64,000 nucleotides of DNA from Stagonosporopsis chrysanthemi. Taxonomy: Eukaryota; Ascomycota; Dothideomycetes; Pleosporales; Didymellaceae. The position numbers were made by a program, and so were the translations under genes. A model generated the notes under the pieces. It made no database searches. It had not been told where the DNA came from and saw only the letters and a list, made by a program, of their open reading frames with translations. Shown here one piece after another: positions 62,530 through 64,000 of this stretch (the stretch's first letter is position 1; each line of letters starts with the position of its first letter). The stretch covers positions 224,511 to 288,510 of the forward strand of contig JAFISE010000020.1 of assembly GCA_022560025.1 (NCBI GenBank), written 5' to 3'.

Positions 62530-63694
62530 TCAATTCCACACCGACCTGAGACCATTTACGCCCACAGGAACCTCAGCGAGCGTTGTGATACGGAAACCTT
62601 GTCGAAGTCCCTCTCCATCATCACTGGTGTCGTAGTCGCTGATTGCGGTATGCGCTGTCACCCTGTTGTCCCAGAGAGCGACAGTGCGATCATCCCATTT
62701 GACACGGGCCTGGATGTCTTGGCTCTGCGAAATATGCTACAACAGGTCAGCTTGCATCCTCGAGCGTTCGGAATTGTTCAATTCATACCGTAAACAACAG
62801 CTTCAGGATCGCGTCACTTTCCTCGATCTTCAGTCCTACAATGCTCTTTGTGAACCCTGGATTTACAAACAACATCTTCTGTCCAGTTACAGGATGCACC
62901 CTCACGATTGGGTGATAAGTCCTCACTGGCTCGCGCCTTACAAAATGGCCATCCCGCCTAGCGTTTTCAGCCTGAGGAAATCCGCTATGTTCAGCCCTCA
63001 GCCCCGCTAAAAACACTTTTAGAGGCTCAGATAACCGGTCATACGCCGCAGCTTGGCTTGTCCATGCTGTGTCTCCACCTGTCTCTGGGACTTGAAGCAG
63101 AGTCAAAAGCGTGATACCAGGCGGCTGATGTTCATACGATACATCAGAGTGATAACCGGTAGTTGTCAACTTGGCTGAGCTTCGGCCGAGACGGTATAAG
63201 TTGTCTTTGCCAAGGTAGATTGAGTGGAACTCAATGTGGTCCTTGACGTGAGCACCAACCGGATGGACATGCAGGCGGCCAAAGTGCTGGCCAAACTTCT
63301 TCTGTGTATCGGCACCGATGTCCTTGAAGTCTTGGTCGCGAAAGACGACAACGCCTCGTTCAGCAACGAGGAGCGCAAGGTCGTCTTTTTGCGCGGGACT
63401 TAATTGAGAGAGCTGTAACCCCGTGATCTCGGTGCCAATACGTGGCGTGATCTTTGTCACTTTGAGGTCGGGGACGGCTTTGGAGAGCAGGTTGGATTTG
63501 TTTTGGGTGGCGTGAAAGCCGCGGTCTTCAAATTCAAACACCTCAGTGGGTGGAAGTTTAGTCGTTGTGTCGTACACTGGTAAATATGAAGAGTATTTGG
63601 AAGCATTGTGCACCTTGACATCGTAGCCGGCGATAAGTCTGATGGGTAGGCCTTCCGCGTTGGTGGCTCCTTGGATGTGGGTCGTGGTTGCCAT
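62530..63694 (-). CDS. TauD/TfdA-type Fe(II)/2-oxoglutarate dioxygenase
   Basis: Non-heme dioxygenase of the taurine/alpha-ketoglutarate family, usually releasing sulfite from sulfonates or acting on related small substrates. Two exons, 62789-63694 and 62530-62736, give 370 aa. The 52-bp intron has a CTGAC branch and a TTGTAG acceptor. The start is the ATG at 63694 (MATTTHIQGATNAEG); upstream codons lack an ATG. Iron-binding motif: HSD in TTTGYHSDVSYEHQPPGI, with the distal His in DNRVTAHTAISDY. Family blocks: ITPRIGTEITGLQLSQLSPAQKDDLALLVAERGVVVFRDQDF, FGRLHVHPVG, VPETGGDTAWTSQAAAYDRLSEPL, VRTYHPIVRVHPVTGQKMLFVNPGFTKSI and the 2OG-binding Arg in LRQGFRITTL. All catalytic residues are present; the exact substrate is unknown. 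Confidence 0.93.
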
Positions 63695-64000
63695 CTTCAA
63701 AATCGATGCGCGGGATTCTGTTGCCGGAGTGAAGACTCTTACATCCTGCAAAAGTAGACCTTTCTCTCTTGGTACCTTTCGGGCGTTCTTATCGCTTTGT
63801 CGACTGCGATGTCGCCCCCCATAGAGTGTCGATGGTGTGAGCACGACATGTGCTTTAAAAGAACGACATTGTTATTCCGTCAAGGATCGACATCTTCGGA
63901 CATACCGTGTCCGTGCGCGTAACGACCGGATTCGCGTAACGACCGAAAACCACCTCAACGCTCAGAAATAGATGAGGTTGTAGAGCCACCCACAATAGCT
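63695..64000. promoter_or_regulatory. Upstream region of the TauD-type gene with a 13-bp direct repeat
   Basis: The element CGCGTAACGACCG occurs twice, at 63916-63928 and 63933-63945, about 220-250 bp upstream of the dioxygenase ATG. On the minus strand TTTTAAAG near 63851-63858 could be a TATA-like box. A pair of identical sites at this distance could be a transcription-factor site; inference. Confidence 0.4.

Overview
The window is nuclear DNA of a filamentous ascomycete. Genes are short, introns are mostly 46-60 bp with GTRNGT donors and CTNAC-type branch points, and gene content is typical of Pezizomycotina: a PtaB/Mfg1-type LIM-binding protein, a Utp12-domain protein, a fungal 7-TM DUF7703-type protein, a haloperoxidase and a DUF7587-type protein. 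The style of the accessory genes suggests a Dothideomycete (possibly Capnodiales/Mycosphaerellales). That placement is inference and was not computed. I see no CRISPR, no complete transposon and no convincing tRNA or rRNA.

Layout. 0-28.6 kb is mainly a housekeeping block: cytosolic leucyl-tRNA synthetase (5' part only; it runs off the left edge), a small membrane protein, V-ATPase subunit B (8 exons, two of them micro-exons), a ptaB-like adhesion/biofilm co-regulator with a very long leader, mitoribosomal bL28m, peptidyl-tRNA hydrolase 2, Snu66/SART1, a 7-TM protein, a secreted SMP-30-like propeller, a small hypothetical protein, a tiny GPI-type wall protein, a truncated APH-kinase remnant, Sec6, Dph3, frataxin and AP-3 sigma. 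Many neighbours are divergent pairs with short shared promoters (LeuRS/membrane protein, bL28m/Pth2, Sec6/Dph3, frataxin/AP-3 sigma).

28.6-43.7 kb is sparser and more accessory: a conserved unknown protein, a fungal-specific 232-aa protein, a badly decayed secreted TolB-type propeller pseudogene, a leaderless haloperoxidase, uL30m, a DUF7587-type protein, two doubtful signal-peptide-like micro-ORFs and a secreted carboxylesterase. 43.7-52.8 kb returns to housekeeping: Sdh8/SDHAF4, Rvb1, a BET protein (Bdf1) and a Utp5-like protein.

53.2-59.7 kb is the most unusual stretch: five consecutive, co-directional, intronless genes for disordered, basic proteins with no domain I recognise. Three of them end in or near a basic amphipathic or aromatic segment. 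The right end has a second secreted beta-propeller and a TauD-type Fe(II)/2-oxoglutarate dioxygenase with a 13-bp direct repeat upstream.

Genes that plausibly work together are few. bL28m, uL30m, frataxin and Sdh8 serve the mitochondrion. Snu66 acts in splicing, while Bdf1 and Rvb1 act in chromatin. Sec6 and AP-3 sigma act in membrane traffic, and the AP-3 and V-ATPase systems meet at the vacuole. These are dispersed housekeeping genes, not a biosynthetic cluster.
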